Below, one piece after another: positions 25,079-34,257 of a stretch of 64,000 bases of DNA. The stretch is from Treponema sp. GTDB taxonomy: Bacteria > Spirochaetota > Spirochaetia > Treponematales > Treponemataceae. The stretch is from the NCBI GenBank assembly GCA_017484285.1, contig JAFUTH010000015.1, positions 62,001 through 126,000 of the forward strand, in the 5' to 3' direction. The translations under genes and the position numbers were made by a program. A model generated the notes under the pieces. The model was given only the letters and a program-made list of their open reading frames with translations. It ran no database searches and had not been told where the DNA came from. Position 1 is the stretch's first letter, and every line of letters begins with the position of its first letter.

Positions 25079-28000
25079 CTAGCACAATTCTTTTAAGATG
25101 TTCATCAAAACCTGCCGTTTTTCCTGTTCCGAAACGGCAAGCCCCATAGCGTCAATGGCATCGGTGATTCGATTATAGAGAAGTTTTCCGCGCACTCCGA
25201 CTTCAACTTTATCAAATCGCCGTACAACAGGCTTTCCGTCATCATCCAAAAATTGCAGTTGATACGAAGATGATGAATCTGCCTCATTTGTAGTCGAATT
25301 CTGCTTTTCTTCGGGAATAAATGATTCTGCCGTATTTTTGTAAGTCGTAATATTTGTGAGAAATTCAGAAACAGTCTTATCATCCCAATCTTCAAGCCGA
25401 AGCCCTGTCGCAAGTTTCGCAAGTTTCTCGATAAACTCTTGGGTGTTATTTGTGATATTTTTGCACAACACAAGAAATTTATTCGTTCCGTCAGAAAACA
25501 AATGCTCAAAAATCTGTAACGGTAAACTGTCTGTCCAAGTTTGGATAACACTTGTAAGAGAAGTTTTTAGAAGCAGTTCGCGGTTATCTGAATTTGAAAG
25601 GATTTCTTTCACTTCATCTTGAAGATACAAGTTCAGATTGGTGATTATATCTTCAAAAAATCCTTTTGCCTGCACAATGTCAGAAAGCAGCTCCGTATTA
25701 TCGACAGCCTTGCAAAATATTGCGGGCAACTTTTCAAAAAGCAATTCCTGACTTCCGATATTCTGCCTAAGCGATTTCAAGAATTCGGCATTTTCTTTAG
25801 GAATGGCACTGTCGTTATACAGCCGTTTGATTTCTTTTGTGTATTTCGGGAGCGACAGATACCAGCGCACCATTGCTTTTGCGACATACTCATAGGTATT
25901 TATGTTTTTCTCCGCATCGACAACAAAATCCGCAAAAACTTCTTCCAATGCTCTTACATAGTTTTCTTTGTCAGAATTCCAGTCGATTGCTGAAAGCGTA
26001 AAATCTTCGGGATTTTCGTCAATCTGCAAAATCGTATCAAGAGAAAGCGGTTGTTGCAGATTATTTTGTTTGATTACAATCTGCTTTTTGTAATTATGAA
26101 ATACTGCGGCTATATAAATCGGAATCAGTCCTTTTCGTAAGCCGATTCCCTGCCCGCTTCCCTGCAAAGCATTATACAAATCCTTAAATGAATGATTTGA
26201 ACTCGCTTGTACGCTTTCCTTTATAAAATCTTCGATAACGGAAAGCATACGATTTAATAAGTTATTATTCGTTTGCAAACGGATTTCTACATTCTCGTTT
26301 GCAATATCATGCAAGATTCCTGTCCGTACAAGTGTACTGCGCATGATAGAAACATCCTGCCCGTTCGCAAGCAAGCCTAAATTGTGCTCTAAGTCGTTGC
26401 GCAACAGAGCAGAAATAATTTTGTTTCTGCTGTTGAATGCCTGCCCCGTAATCTCGTTTTTGTTTATGACTTCGTTATTGATGACAGGAGTATTCGGATA
26501 AAGAGAATTGCTGATTTTTGAAAGTTGCTCCGCTAACTGCGATTTTCTTGAAAAATTCAATTTCTCGCCGTTGTAAATATAGCAAGACTGCATTCGCTCT
26601 GGATGCGTATACGAGCTGACAAATTCATTGACAACTTCTTTTAAATCATCATAGACAACTTCATATTCATCTTTTAAGATAAGGTCATCGGCGGCATTTC
26701 TTTTCAATTCGGAAACAGCATTAAACCTTCGTAAATCAATTTCTTTATCCTCATCAATCTGCTTTGGAATGATAAAAAGAATATCTCTCTGCGCCGTACT
26801 AGTCTCTAAAATCTGGTCATAAACTTTTTCAATTGTTTCATTCGATTTCGGCATGACCCCATAAATGATGCCGTCTGCAGAAACACTTTCATGTTTTAAG
26901 TTCCAGTTCACATCATCTGTAATTTCATCTTCCGAAATAAACTCAAAGGCGAAGAAGCGCGTCATTTCCTTTTCGTCATTGTAGCGGGACGGATACATAT
27001 ACTTGTCGGGATTGCTGGCGTTCAAAATTTCTTTGAGCGTTATCTTTTTGTTTTCCTTTTCAACCTCATCGTTTATCGCCTGTAGAATATCAATTCCAGA
27101 AGATTCTTTCAGTTTGAGGTATGAATTACTTTTTCGCAAATACACGACAAATTCTCGATGCACAAGGTCGTCAATCGCGTTTTTTATTTCATCAGCAGAA
27201 TAGGATGCAGAATAAATTCTTACAAGCTCTGAAACAGTAGGTTTCAATTTCTCAAATTGCTCAAGAATGTAAATCAAAGATATTGTTTTTACAATTTTAC
27301 ATTCAAGGATATTGGCGTGTATTTTCTCTAAAATCCGTGAAGTAAGAATATAAGTATCGTGCAGAGAGCCAGAGTCGATTTCCTTTCGGAAGAGAGGCTC
27401 AAAATAATCATACATCAAATCGGGTGTGATGAGTTCAAACCGCTTGTCATCATAGTTTTTTAGGAAAGACGGCAAGGTAGCCGTTGTGTCCGCCGCCAAA
27501 AAAGTGAACAATGTCCGCTCATTTTGGGCAATACGCTCAGAAAGTCGGGGCAAGATGTATGTCGAAACTGGGTGCAACGGATAGCAACTTTCAATGATTT
27601 TTCCTACAGAAGTTTCATCCAAATCAGAAAATATTTCATGATTCTTAAAAGTTTCTTTTATTGAGGTAAAATCTTCTTGCCAAAAATCAAGAAATTTCTG
27701 CCATTTAGCAGGCTCTTTTTCTATTGTCGATGCAATGATTTCATAAGTTTGCGTAAAGTTATTGTTTAAGTGGATATGTTCAAAACGTCCCGAAATTCCA
27801 CGCCAACCGTCTACCTTTTCCTTCGGGAGTTTGTCGATATAGTTAGCAATTTCTTTATGAGAAATAAGCATAATATGAAGCTGAACAGCATCATCATTTC
27901 TAGCACATCGCTCAGCAAAGTCCTGCAACATTTTTGTGTCACTGACTGTAGCGGTTTTTATGTTTGATTCAAGATATTTGCTGAATTCGTCATACACGAC

Positions 28001-28714
28001 ATACAAGCCACTGTACCCTTTCGCCTTGATTGCCTTTGCGACACTTTCATACAATTCAACGACATCAAAACCCAAAAACGGATTGAACACACTACCAGAA
28101 GTCAATTTTGGATATATATCTTCAAATTGCTTGTAAACATCAATATTAAAATCTTCAAGTTCTGAAATGAATTGCTCAACAGAAATTCCGATTTGTCCTT
28201 TGAAATCTTCAAAAGTTGCAGGATATTCGGTTTCCCATTTTTTGATAGTTTTGACGGCAGAAAGATAATTTGTGTCTGGCAAAATATCCAAAAAATCATT
28301 CTGTGCAAGTGTCTGCTGCAAGGCAAGCAAAAACGCTTGTGTCAGGCTCGTATATGTTCCAGAAATAATGACAGGAAGAAACTTACGCTTGCTTTTATAG
28401 AAATTTTCAACGACTTGCTTCAAATGCTCTCGGCTGTTGATTTTTGGTTCTGCATTTTTAAAAAGTTCAATCGGGCGTTGCATAAGCATCGCCAAAATTG
28501 CAAGCACGATATGAGACTTTCCTTTTCCATACGCGCCGATGAGGATTCTTGCGCGGTTTGTTGCATTGGGATTTGTGCTTTGTAATACGCTTTCAATCAA
28601 GTCCAATGCCATCTTTGTAGGAATAAAATTTTTCAGCTTGGTGTCGTTGTACAAGTCATAAGAGATATTTACTGAATACTGAAAGCCTTCGGCGGCTTTT
28701 ATCATTTCACTCAT
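25079..28714 (-). CDS. Large P-loop ATPase, SspC-like
   Basis: 1211 residues. The N-terminal third is an AAA/STAND-like ATPase with Walker A GAYGKGKSH (near residue 65) and a Walker B-like region GLYVVYDEFSKYLES (near residue 240). The remainder is long, largely helical, and has no motif I know. The DUF4007 gene ends nine bases upstream, and the desulfurase follows after the hairpin cluster. In Ssp systems the ATPase SspC works with the nicking protein SspB and the sulfur-transfer protein SspD. Assignment rests on locus order rather than on strong sequence recall. It also resembles DNA-segregation-like ATPases of other defence systems. Confidence 0.75.
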   Translation of the reverse strand: MSEMIKAAEGFQYSVNISYDLYNDTKLKNFIPTKMALDLIESVLQSTNPNATNRARILIGAYGKGKSHIVLAILAMLMQRPIELFKNAEPKINSREHLKQVVENFYKSKRKFLPVIISGTYTSLTQAFLLALQQTLAQNDFLDILPDTNYLSAVKTIKKWETEYPATFEDFKGQIGISVEQFISELEDFNIDVYKQFEDIYPKLTSGSVFNPFLGFDVVELYESVAKAIKAKGYSGLYVVYDEFSKYLESNIKTATVSDTKMLQDFAERCARNDDAVQLHIMLISHKEIANYIDKLPKEKVDGWRGISGRFEHIHLNNNFTQTYEIIASTIEKEPAKWQKFLDFWQEDFTSIKETFKNHEIFSDLDETSVGKIIESCYPLHPVSTYILPRLSERIAQNERTLFTFLAADTTATLPSFLKNYDDKRFELITPDLMYDYFEPLFRKEIDSGSLHDTYILTSRILEKIHANILECKIVKTISLIYILEQFEKLKPTVSELVRIYSASYSADEIKNAIDDLVHREFVVYLRKSNSYLKLKESSGIDILQAINDEVEKENKKITLKEILNASNPDKYMYPSRYNDEKEMTRFFAFEFISEDEITDDVNWNLKHESVSADGIIYGVMPKSNETIEKVYDQILETSTAQRDILFIIPKQIDEDKEIDLRRFNAVSELKRNAADDLILKDEYEVVYDDLKEVVNEFVSSYTHPERMQSCYIYNGEKLNFSRKSQLAEQLSKISNSLYPNTPVINNEVINKNEITGQAFNSRNKIISALLRNDLEHNLGLLANGQDVSIMRSTLVRTGILHDIANENVEIRLQTNNNLLNRMLSVIEDFIKESVQASSNHSFKDLYNALQGSGQGIGLRKGLIPIYIAAVFHNYKKQIVIKQNNLQQPLSLDTILQIDENPEDFTLSAIDWNSDKENYVRALEEVFADFVVDAEKNINTYEYVAKAMVRWYLSLPKYTKEIKRLYNDSAIPKENAEFLKSLRQNIGSQELLFEKLPAIFCKAVDNTELLSDIVQAKGFFEDIITNLNLYLQDEVKEILSNSDNRELLLKTSLTSVIQTWTDSLPLQIFEHLFSDGTNKFLVLCKNITNNTQEFIEKLAKLATGLRLEDWDDKTVSEFLTNITTYKNTAESFIPEEKQNSTTNEADSSSSYQLQFLDDDGKPVVRRFDKVEVGVRGKLLYNRITDAIDAMGLAVSEQEKRQVLMNILKELC

Positions 28715-28723
28715 TTTTAGTTC

Positions 28724-29644
28724 CTACCGAATCTCGTTTAAATGCTCGTAATACATTCTGACACAATCTTCAAAACTGTAATCATGCGTAAGCCGAATGA
28801 CATCTAAGCCCGCTGTGCGAATAATTTTCAGCTTCCCAGTTTTCTCCACCGCATGAAGCACATCCAAAAGGGAGACTGCATCAAGATTGAAGATTTTTCC
28901 GATACTGTTGTCATCGGTCATCAGTTTGTTCAGTTGGATTTCAAGTCCTTTATCCTCTTCCGCATTTCTTTTTTCGTTGATTGCCGCAAGAATTACATAG
29001 GGGTCAAATGATTTTGGAGACGGAACAGATTTTTTGTATGTTACGATACCTTTCCTTTTGGAAACAATGTCTAAAAGATTCAACTCTCCAAGCGGACAAT
29101 CTATGTTGTTTTCCGCCGAAACTTCCGAGCCAGAAGATTTTTCCTTTGAAATATAGGTGCTTATGATGCAAGAAAAATCATCATCTACCAATCGCTTTGA
29201 AATTTCTTTTCCATAATCATTATCAGCTAGAAACTTAGAAAGTCCAATAAAGAAATCTTCTTCCGTAAACTCGGAAAGGTTCAGGCGATTGAAAAAATAG
29301 TACCAAGAAGTTGCGTTTTCCTTGTTTGAAGCAAGTTTATAATGCAACAAATACAAAGTACCGATTTCTTCTATATATTTATCATTATTGAATACCAATT
29401 CGCCAAACGGGGTGAGCTTTTGAATCCGTTTTCCTTTCTCGCCCTTATCTTCCTTTGTCAGCCCCACCGTCTGAAGCCAATAGCGCAATGAAAGCACCAT
29501 ATTCGAGCCGATTCCAAGCACATCCATCGGCTTGCGGGCGGGGTCTTTTGAAGTGAATACATCGGGGAACTGGCTCACATATTTCATCCCCTTTGTGAGC
29601 CAGCCTTTGCGTATATAAAATGTCTCGTGTCCGCGGAGTTTCAT
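28724..29644 (-). CDS. DUF4007 protein, SspB-like DNA nickase
   Basis: 306 residues. The DUF4007 signature is clear: LRGHETFYIRKGWLTKG at the start, then VLGIGSNMVLSLRYWLQTVGL. The C-terminal third is a winged-helix-like region (LLDVLHAVEKTGKLKII). As I recall, the phosphorothioation protein SspB belongs to this family and nicks DNA before sulfur insertion. Minus-strand TATACT (29651-29656) lies six bases before the ATG, so this gene probably has its own leaderless promoter. The core sspBCA part of the locus could then be expressed apart from the upstream genes. Confidence 0.8.
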   Translation of the reverse strand: MKLRGHETFYIRKGWLTKGMKYVSQFPDVFTSKDPARKPMDVLGIGSNMVLSLRYWLQTVGLTKEDKGEKGKRIQKLTPFGELVFNNDKYIEEIGTLYLLHYKLASNKENATSWYYFFNRLNLSEFTEEDFFIGLSKFLADNDYGKEISKRLVDDDFSCIISTYISKEKSSGSEVSAENNIDCPLGELNLLDIVSKRKGIVTYKKSVPSPKSFDPYVILAAINEKRNAEEDKGLEIQLNKLMTDDNSIGKIFNLDAVSLLDVLHAVEKTGKLKIIRTAGLDVIRLTHDYSFEDCVRMYYEHLNEIR

Positions 29645-29671
29645 AGGGTCAGTATACCGTTTTATAGAATA

Positions 29672-30565
29672 TCAATCTACCGACAAATTTTTCAGAATCA
29701 TCGGAATAAAACTTGCATCTAAAACCTCAAACGCAAAGCATTTCTTGCCTAAATCTTTGAGCGACGCTCCAATATGATACATCGTCGTACCATCAATTAT
29801 GAGAAATCTGTCATGCATTTTCTTTGTGAATTTGACCGTCAGCATTGGATATTGCGCATTAAACTTTTGAATATCCTGTTCCGTAATCTTCGTTTTTGAA
29901 TCAGTGTATATTATAATCTTCACATCAGTTTTCTTTTTTGACAAGCGTTCAAGAACCGATAAATCCACATAATTATCAATCAAAATAATTTCTTTCTCTG
30001 CCTGCAAGATGAATGATTCAAATTTTGCATAGGCATCAAAAATTTGTCCTTGAAAGAAAAGCCCTTGCGTTTGTTCAATATTATACCTGTCCATTTTACT
30101 AAACAACTCGTCAATACGCTTATCCGCTTCATTCTGATGAACTTTCGTATCAATGAGTTGTTTTTCCATAGAATCTAAGCGTTGAAAAACCTGTGCATTT
30201 GACAGCAAGAAACGGCGCATTGAAACAAACGCATTCATTATCTGAACGCTGACATTTACAGCCGTTTCACTTCGCAATACAGCAGAAAGCATAGCAACTC
30301 CCTGTTCCGTAAAAGCATACGGAAGTTTACGTGTTCCGCCCCAACTTGATGTCGCATTTTGCGACATCAAATCAGTAAACTCATGCTCAGCAAGTTGAAA
30401 GCAAAATGATTCCGGGAATCGCTCACTATTTCGTTTTACCTGCTCATTAAGTCGCCTTGTTTCTACTCCATACAATTCTGCTAAATCACGGTCAATCATG
30501 ACCTGCTGATTGCGCATAATAAGAATTTTACTTTCTATATCAGTCCGAGAAATTATTTCGTTCAT
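29672..30565 (-). CDS. ORF6N-domain protein with a C-terminal PLD-like half-site
   Basis: 297 residues. The first 125 are an ORF6N/KilA-N-type phage DNA-binding domain (ILIMRNQQVMIDRDLAELYGVETRRLNEQVKRN and LPYAFTEQGVAMLSAVL, each here given in parts). A coiled linker (about 135-170) leads to a PLD-like domain: IILIDNYVD, then HDRFLIIDG and IGASLKDLG, an HxxF/D-GxS variant without the usual Lys. It sits between the PAPS-reductase-like and DUF4007 genes and is not a known Ssp component, so it may be an insertion or an added regulator. Ribosome-binding site AAGGAGAG. Confidence 0.8.
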   Translation of the reverse strand: MNEIISRTDIESKILIMRNQQVMIDRDLAELYGVETRRLNEQVKRNSERFPESFCFQLAEHEFTDLMSQNATSSWGGTRKLPYAFTEQGVAMLSAVLRSETAVNVSVQIMNAFVSMRRFLLSNAQVFQRLDSMEKQLIDTKVHQNEADKRIDELFSKMDRYNIEQTQGLFFQGQIFDAYAKFESFILQAEKEIILIDNYVDLSVLERLSKKKTDVKIIIYTDSKTKITEQDIQKFNAQYPMLTVKFTKKMHDRFLIIDGTTMYHIGASLKDLGKKCFAFEVLDASFIPMILKNLSVD

Positions 30566-30577
30566 ACACTCTCCTTT

Positions 30578-32296
30578 TTATCGTTTTGTCTTCAAATACT
30601 TTTCCATCATACAGCCGCCAACGAGGTATTTTTCCGTCACGCATTTCTTGCAGTGGACACACTTAGCAGGGTCAATGTAATATCCCGCGTTCGAGATATG
30701 AATCGCGCCCGCCTTGCACACGCTCTCGCATTTAAGGCACTTGCGACAGGCGTTGAATTTGCGGATTTGGTAGCCGATTTGCCGCTGTAAGTCCTCGTGG
30801 TTTGCCACATTCATCGTCTTGACCTTTATGGCGTGTTCAAAGCCGTCCACCTTGAACGGCTGGAGCGAGATTATCGGCACATTCGTCTTGATGTCGAGAA
30901 TGATGATTTCGTTCAGCAATTTGCGCCCCAATTCACGCGAGATGTTTCCGAACGGCACGAACATTCCGACCAGCTCATCATCAAACGGACAGGTAAGAGC
31001 GTAATTCTTTGCGTTGTCTTCCGCGGTGCAATTGGTAAAGCGGATTTTCACATCGTTTGCCGCGACAAGACCGTTTCCGCCCTGCCGCGCCTTCCATGCA
31101 CCGCTGTCAACATAGACTTCAGGGTCGGGCTTTCCGATTTTCTTTGCAAAGTCAATAAGAAAATCACGCCATTTTTCGCTCCGCTCTTTCATGTAGATTC
31201 GGCTCAAAAACTGCGCCCGCTGATTGTTGTTCGGACAGCACCAGCACCCCACGCGGTCGTAGCCCAAACGGTATGCGTCGTTAAAATCAACTTTTTCCGC
31301 AAGCAGATACAGCCAGATATCAATGTCCTTCCAAAAGAAAATCGGAGATGCGACCGTCTGCTTCTGGATTTTTACGGACTCGGTGTTTTCGGTTACGCGG
31401 TCATACTTGCTCCGTGCGACGGACTCAACCTTGCGAATGCCGTAGAAGGTGAGAATCTGCTGATTTCGGTACAAGCCGTTCAAAACGCGGGTAATCGGAC
31501 CTGTCTTGAACATGGAACAGCACCACCGCATCATACGCGCGGGAGGTCCGATGTCCTCGCAGACCTTATAAAACACCTGCTCATCGTTCAACGCCGTCTC
31601 AAAGATAGCGTGCGGATGGTCGGAGCGGAAGCGTTTTACATAGTCGTAAGTCGAAGGAAATTCCAGCGTAGTGTTCCCGAAAATATGCACAAGGCTCGGA
31701 TTTGAAAGTGCCTTTGTAACCACATCTGCCGTAACGGTAGAATCCTTTCCGCCAGAAAACGAAAGGACGATGTTTTCCGTCGGGAAGCGGCTCGCGGTCT
31801 TTTGTATGAAAGTGTGGGATTCAGAAATCAGCTCGTCAAGATGCGTTCTGTTCGCCTTAATGAACTTTTCAATCATCGCATCAAAATATTCATATGAGTT
31901 ACGGGATTTTTCCGTTTCAAGCATTTGTGAAAGCCTGCCCGTATCGGCATTTTTGAAGTCATCAGAAGAAAGCGCGACCGCCTCGCCGTCCACATAATAG
32001 CGGCTATTCTCGCACCATACAGACTTTTGCGCAAATTCGTGCGGAGTTTTGCCAAGCAGCAGTTCCAAAAGCAGGCGTTCTTCTGGAAAAACAGGACGCA
32101 AATCTTGCGAAAGATAGCTGAGTTTTCCATTGCACAGCGGACATTCGTCTTTATCCGCCTGATTTTTATTTTTAATGACGGGAATTTTGCAAGCCTTACA
32201 CCAATAGATTTCCGTCGGAATTTCTTCCGAAGTCTCATTCTTACAGCGAGGACAGATTTTCTTGCTTGTCTCATAATTGCAAAAGCGGCACCACAT
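30578..32296 (-). CDS. PAPS-reductase-like PP-loop protein with zinc-ribbon and ferredoxin domains, SspD/DndC-like
   Basis: 572 residues. Residues 1-65 hold zinc-ribbon CxxC pairs (CRFC, CPRC, CKAC, CPLC). The central PP-loop domain has LSFSGGKDSTVTADVV, WCCSMFKTGP and GCWCCPNN. The last 55 residues are a two-cluster ferredoxin (CRKCLKCESVCKAGAI and CVHCKKC). The family activates a substrate with ATP and uses sulfur or Fe-S chemistry. With a desulfurase, DUF4007 and a large ATPase downstream, insertion of sulfur into the DNA backbone is the best reading. It is larger than the SspD proteins I recall, and a role in sulfate assimilation cannot be excluded. First gene of the locus. Confidence 0.8.
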   Translation of the reverse strand: MWCRFCNYETSKKICPRCKNETSEEIPTEIYWCKACKIPVIKNKNQADKDECPLCNGKLSYLSQDLRPVFPEERLLLELLLGKTPHEFAQKSVWCENSRYYVDGEAVALSSDDFKNADTGRLSQMLETEKSRNSYEYFDAMIEKFIKANRTHLDELISESHTFIQKTASRFPTENIVLSFSGGKDSTVTADVVTKALSNPSLVHIFGNTTLEFPSTYDYVKRFRSDHPHAIFETALNDEQVFYKVCEDIGPPARMMRWCCSMFKTGPITRVLNGLYRNQQILTFYGIRKVESVARSKYDRVTENTESVKIQKQTVASPIFFWKDIDIWLYLLAEKVDFNDAYRLGYDRVGCWCCPNNNQRAQFLSRIYMKERSEKWRDFLIDFAKKIGKPDPEVYVDSGAWKARQGGNGLVAANDVKIRFTNCTAEDNAKNYALTCPFDDELVGMFVPFGNISRELGRKLLNEIIILDIKTNVPIISLQPFKVDGFEHAIKVKTMNVANHEDLQRQIGYQIRKFNACRKCLKCESVCKAGAIHISNAGYYIDPAKCVHCKKCVTEKYLVGGCMMEKYLKTKR

Positions 32297-32454
32297 TTTT
32301 TAACCTAGACGGAGCATATCACAAAAATGCAATTTCTGCTATCGCGCCCCCTCCCCCTCTACTTCTCCAGCCCTGCATTCTTCGGCATCCATGCCGTGAC
32401 GACTCGCTTCGCGATTCGCAGATTCACGGTCTTTTACCCGCCTCCATGCGGGAA
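32297..32454. other. Intergenic region with two hairpins
   Basis: 158 bases with no gene. CCGTGA (near 32395) can pair with TCACGG (near 32432), and CCCGC-ctccat-GCGGG (about 32439-32454) lies just after the kinase stop and may end its transcript. A C/T-rich tract fills 32343-32370. No promoter is obvious for either neighbour. Confidence 0.45.
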
Positions 32455-34131
32455 TTACTTATGCAAGCCAGCATTGATAAACAAACTGTCTTGATACCAA
32501 TCGACTATCATACTAAACTCAGCGGTCTTATACCCCGGGCACTCGGCGTGGATTTTCATAATTTTGCCGCTCACAAGCTCGCGCTGGGGAACTTGGTCGA
32601 AGGGGAGGTATTTTCCGTTGTAGAGGACGGTGAATTTGGTCTTTTGGGTGAGGGTTTCGCCGGTCTTTGCGTCGAAAGCGCGGGTCTGCACGGAAACGGG
32701 GCGCACTACCCGCTGCAAGTTGTCGAAATTCATGTTCACGCTCTCGCCGTTCACCTCGAAGCTCGACCACATCACATACGAACCGATGAGGATTTTGACC
32801 CGATACGCGCCGTCTTTCAGATACACGGGCTTTATCGAAAGGTACTTGATGTTCTTGTTTGAGCTTTGCGTGACCGATTTTCCGCTCTTTGTGCGGGCAA
32901 TGAGTCCTTCGCTCTGCTTGAAGTCACGCTGGCTTCCCTTCACTTCGGGGAGGTCGGTCTTCGTCTCGTCGAAGAAATAGGCTTTCACGGGAATGTCCAT
33001 GCCGTAAATGTTGTTTTGCACGCCCGCGACCGGGGTAACGAGATTCAAGGTGACGGGCTTGTACCAGGGGCTTAGAATCGAAGCGTGGAAGATTCCCGCG
33101 CTCCATGCGTACATGCCGACACAGAAAACGGCGACGGCACAGAAAGCGTAGCTTGCGATTTTCACTCCGAGGCGGCTCTTTTTTTCAAATTCGGGAAGAA
33201 CGAACTGATTTTTTGCGAGGATAATCTGTGCGAGCGAGATGCGGATTGCGTGCGTGTCGTAATCGCGGAGGTATTTTTTTACGATTTTGATGACCGAATC
33301 AATTGACTTGTAGCGTTTTTCGGGATTTGCTTTGAGCATTTTATGAATCATGCGGCAAATCACATGCGGAATCGACGGGTCAATCTTCCGCGGGCTGATG
33401 TACTTCCCTTTTTTGATTTTTTCAAGATTTTCCGCGCTGATTGTTGAGGCAAAGGGCTTACTTCCCGTGAGCATTTCGTAGAGCATGACGCCCATTGAAT
33501 AAATGTCGGCGCGGTTATCGACTGAACGCGAATCCGAAATCTGCTCAGGGCTCATGTAGGCGGGAGTTCCGAGCGTTACGCCCGTCTGCGTGACATCGCC
33601 CGCCACCTTTGAGACGATTCGGTCTGTTTTTGTGACCGCTATTTCTTCGATTTCGTCACTTGCGGCGATTCCAAAATCAGCGAGTTTGACTTCTGCACGG
33701 CGGCTGATGAGGATATTCCCTGGCTTTATGTCGCGGTGCACGATTCCCCGCGCGTGCGCGAATTTGAGCGCATAGCAGGCATCCAAGAACACGAGCAGCG
33801 AGAGTTCCGTTCCGAGCGAGACTTGTTTTTCGATTACCTGTGCAAGTGAAAGCCCGTCAACGAATTCTTCGACGATATAATGGCTGTTTCCTTCGACGAA
33901 ATAATCAAAAAGATGGACGATGTAGGGGCTCTGCATGTCGAGCAAAATCTGCGCTTCCCGCTTGAACCGCTCGCGAATCGTTGCGTTCCCCTTAATCGTG
34001 AGTTTTTTGAGGATAACCATGCGGCGGAGCGTGGGGTGAACTGCCTTGTACACTGCCCCCATGCCGCCCTTCGCGACAAGCCCCATGATTTTGTATTTTC
34101 CGATAAACACAGGATTTGAAGTCTCAGCCAT
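32455..34131 (-). CDS. Membrane-anchored Ser/Thr protein kinase (Hanks type)
   Basis: 558 residues. The kinase domain covers about 10-275: LVAKGGMGAVYKAV glycine loop, VILKKLT with the Lys, HRDIKPGNILI catalytic loop, LADFGIA, and GTPAYMSPEQ. One transmembrane helix (IASYAFCAVAVFCVGMYAW, about 328-347) separates it from a beta-rich outer domain of about 210 residues. There are no PASTA repeats. Last gene of an FHA-phosphatase-kinase operon. TAGGAGT is the ribosome-binding site. Confidence 0.93.
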   Translation of the reverse strand: MAETSNPVFIGKYKIMGLVAKGGMGAVYKAVHPTLRRMVILKKLTIKGNATIRERFKREAQILLDMQSPYIVHLFDYFVEGNSHYIVEEFVDGLSLAQVIEKQVSLGTELSLLVFLDACYALKFAHARGIVHRDIKPGNILISRRAEVKLADFGIAASDEIEEIAVTKTDRIVSKVAGDVTQTGVTLGTPAYMSPEQISDSRSVDNRADIYSMGVMLYEMLTGSKPFASTISAENLEKIKKGKYISPRKIDPSIPHVICRMIHKMLKANPEKRYKSIDSVIKIVKKYLRDYDTHAIRISLAQIILAKNQFVLPEFEKKSRLGVKIASYAFCAVAVFCVGMYAWSAGIFHASILSPWYKPVTLNLVTPVAGVQNNIYGMDIPVKAYFFDETKTDLPEVKGSQRDFKQSEGLIARTKSGKSVTQSSNKNIKYLSIKPVYLKDGAYRVKILIGSYVMWSSFEVNGESVNMNFDNLQRVVRPVSVQTRAFDAKTGETLTQKTKFTVLYNGKYLPFDQVPQRELVSGKIMKIHAECPGYKTAEFSMIVDWYQDSLFINAGLHK

Positions 34132-34152
34132 GATTTTACTCCTAATATTTTT

Positions 34153-34257
34153 AAATTTCTCACAGAGAACACAGAGTTCACAGAGAAATTTCAGATTTAC
34201 GAAATACGCTCAATTACAAAATGCCCTCTGTGCACTCTTAAGCTCCGTGAGGAATTT
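34153..34257. repeat. CACAGAG-family interspersed repeat, copy 1
   Basis: Left arm AAATTTCTCACAGAG (34153-34167), further CACAGAG units, and right arm CTCCGTGAGGAATTT (34243-34257). The right arm ends on the stop codon of the phosphatase gene. It matches the copy at 40182-40261. Confidence 0.8.

Noticed and set aside
19341..32296. Canonical DndABCDE, BREX or DISARM locus
   Set aside because: No DndB, DndD or DndE homologue was seen, no PglX/PglZ, and no DISARM DUF1998 gene. DUF4007 next to a PAPS-reductase-like gene and a desulfurase fits Ssp better.
32266..32862. Plus-strand frame of 198 codons between the PP-loop and kinase genes
   Set aside because: Mostly antisense to the kinase C-terminus; no ribosome-binding site or known domain.
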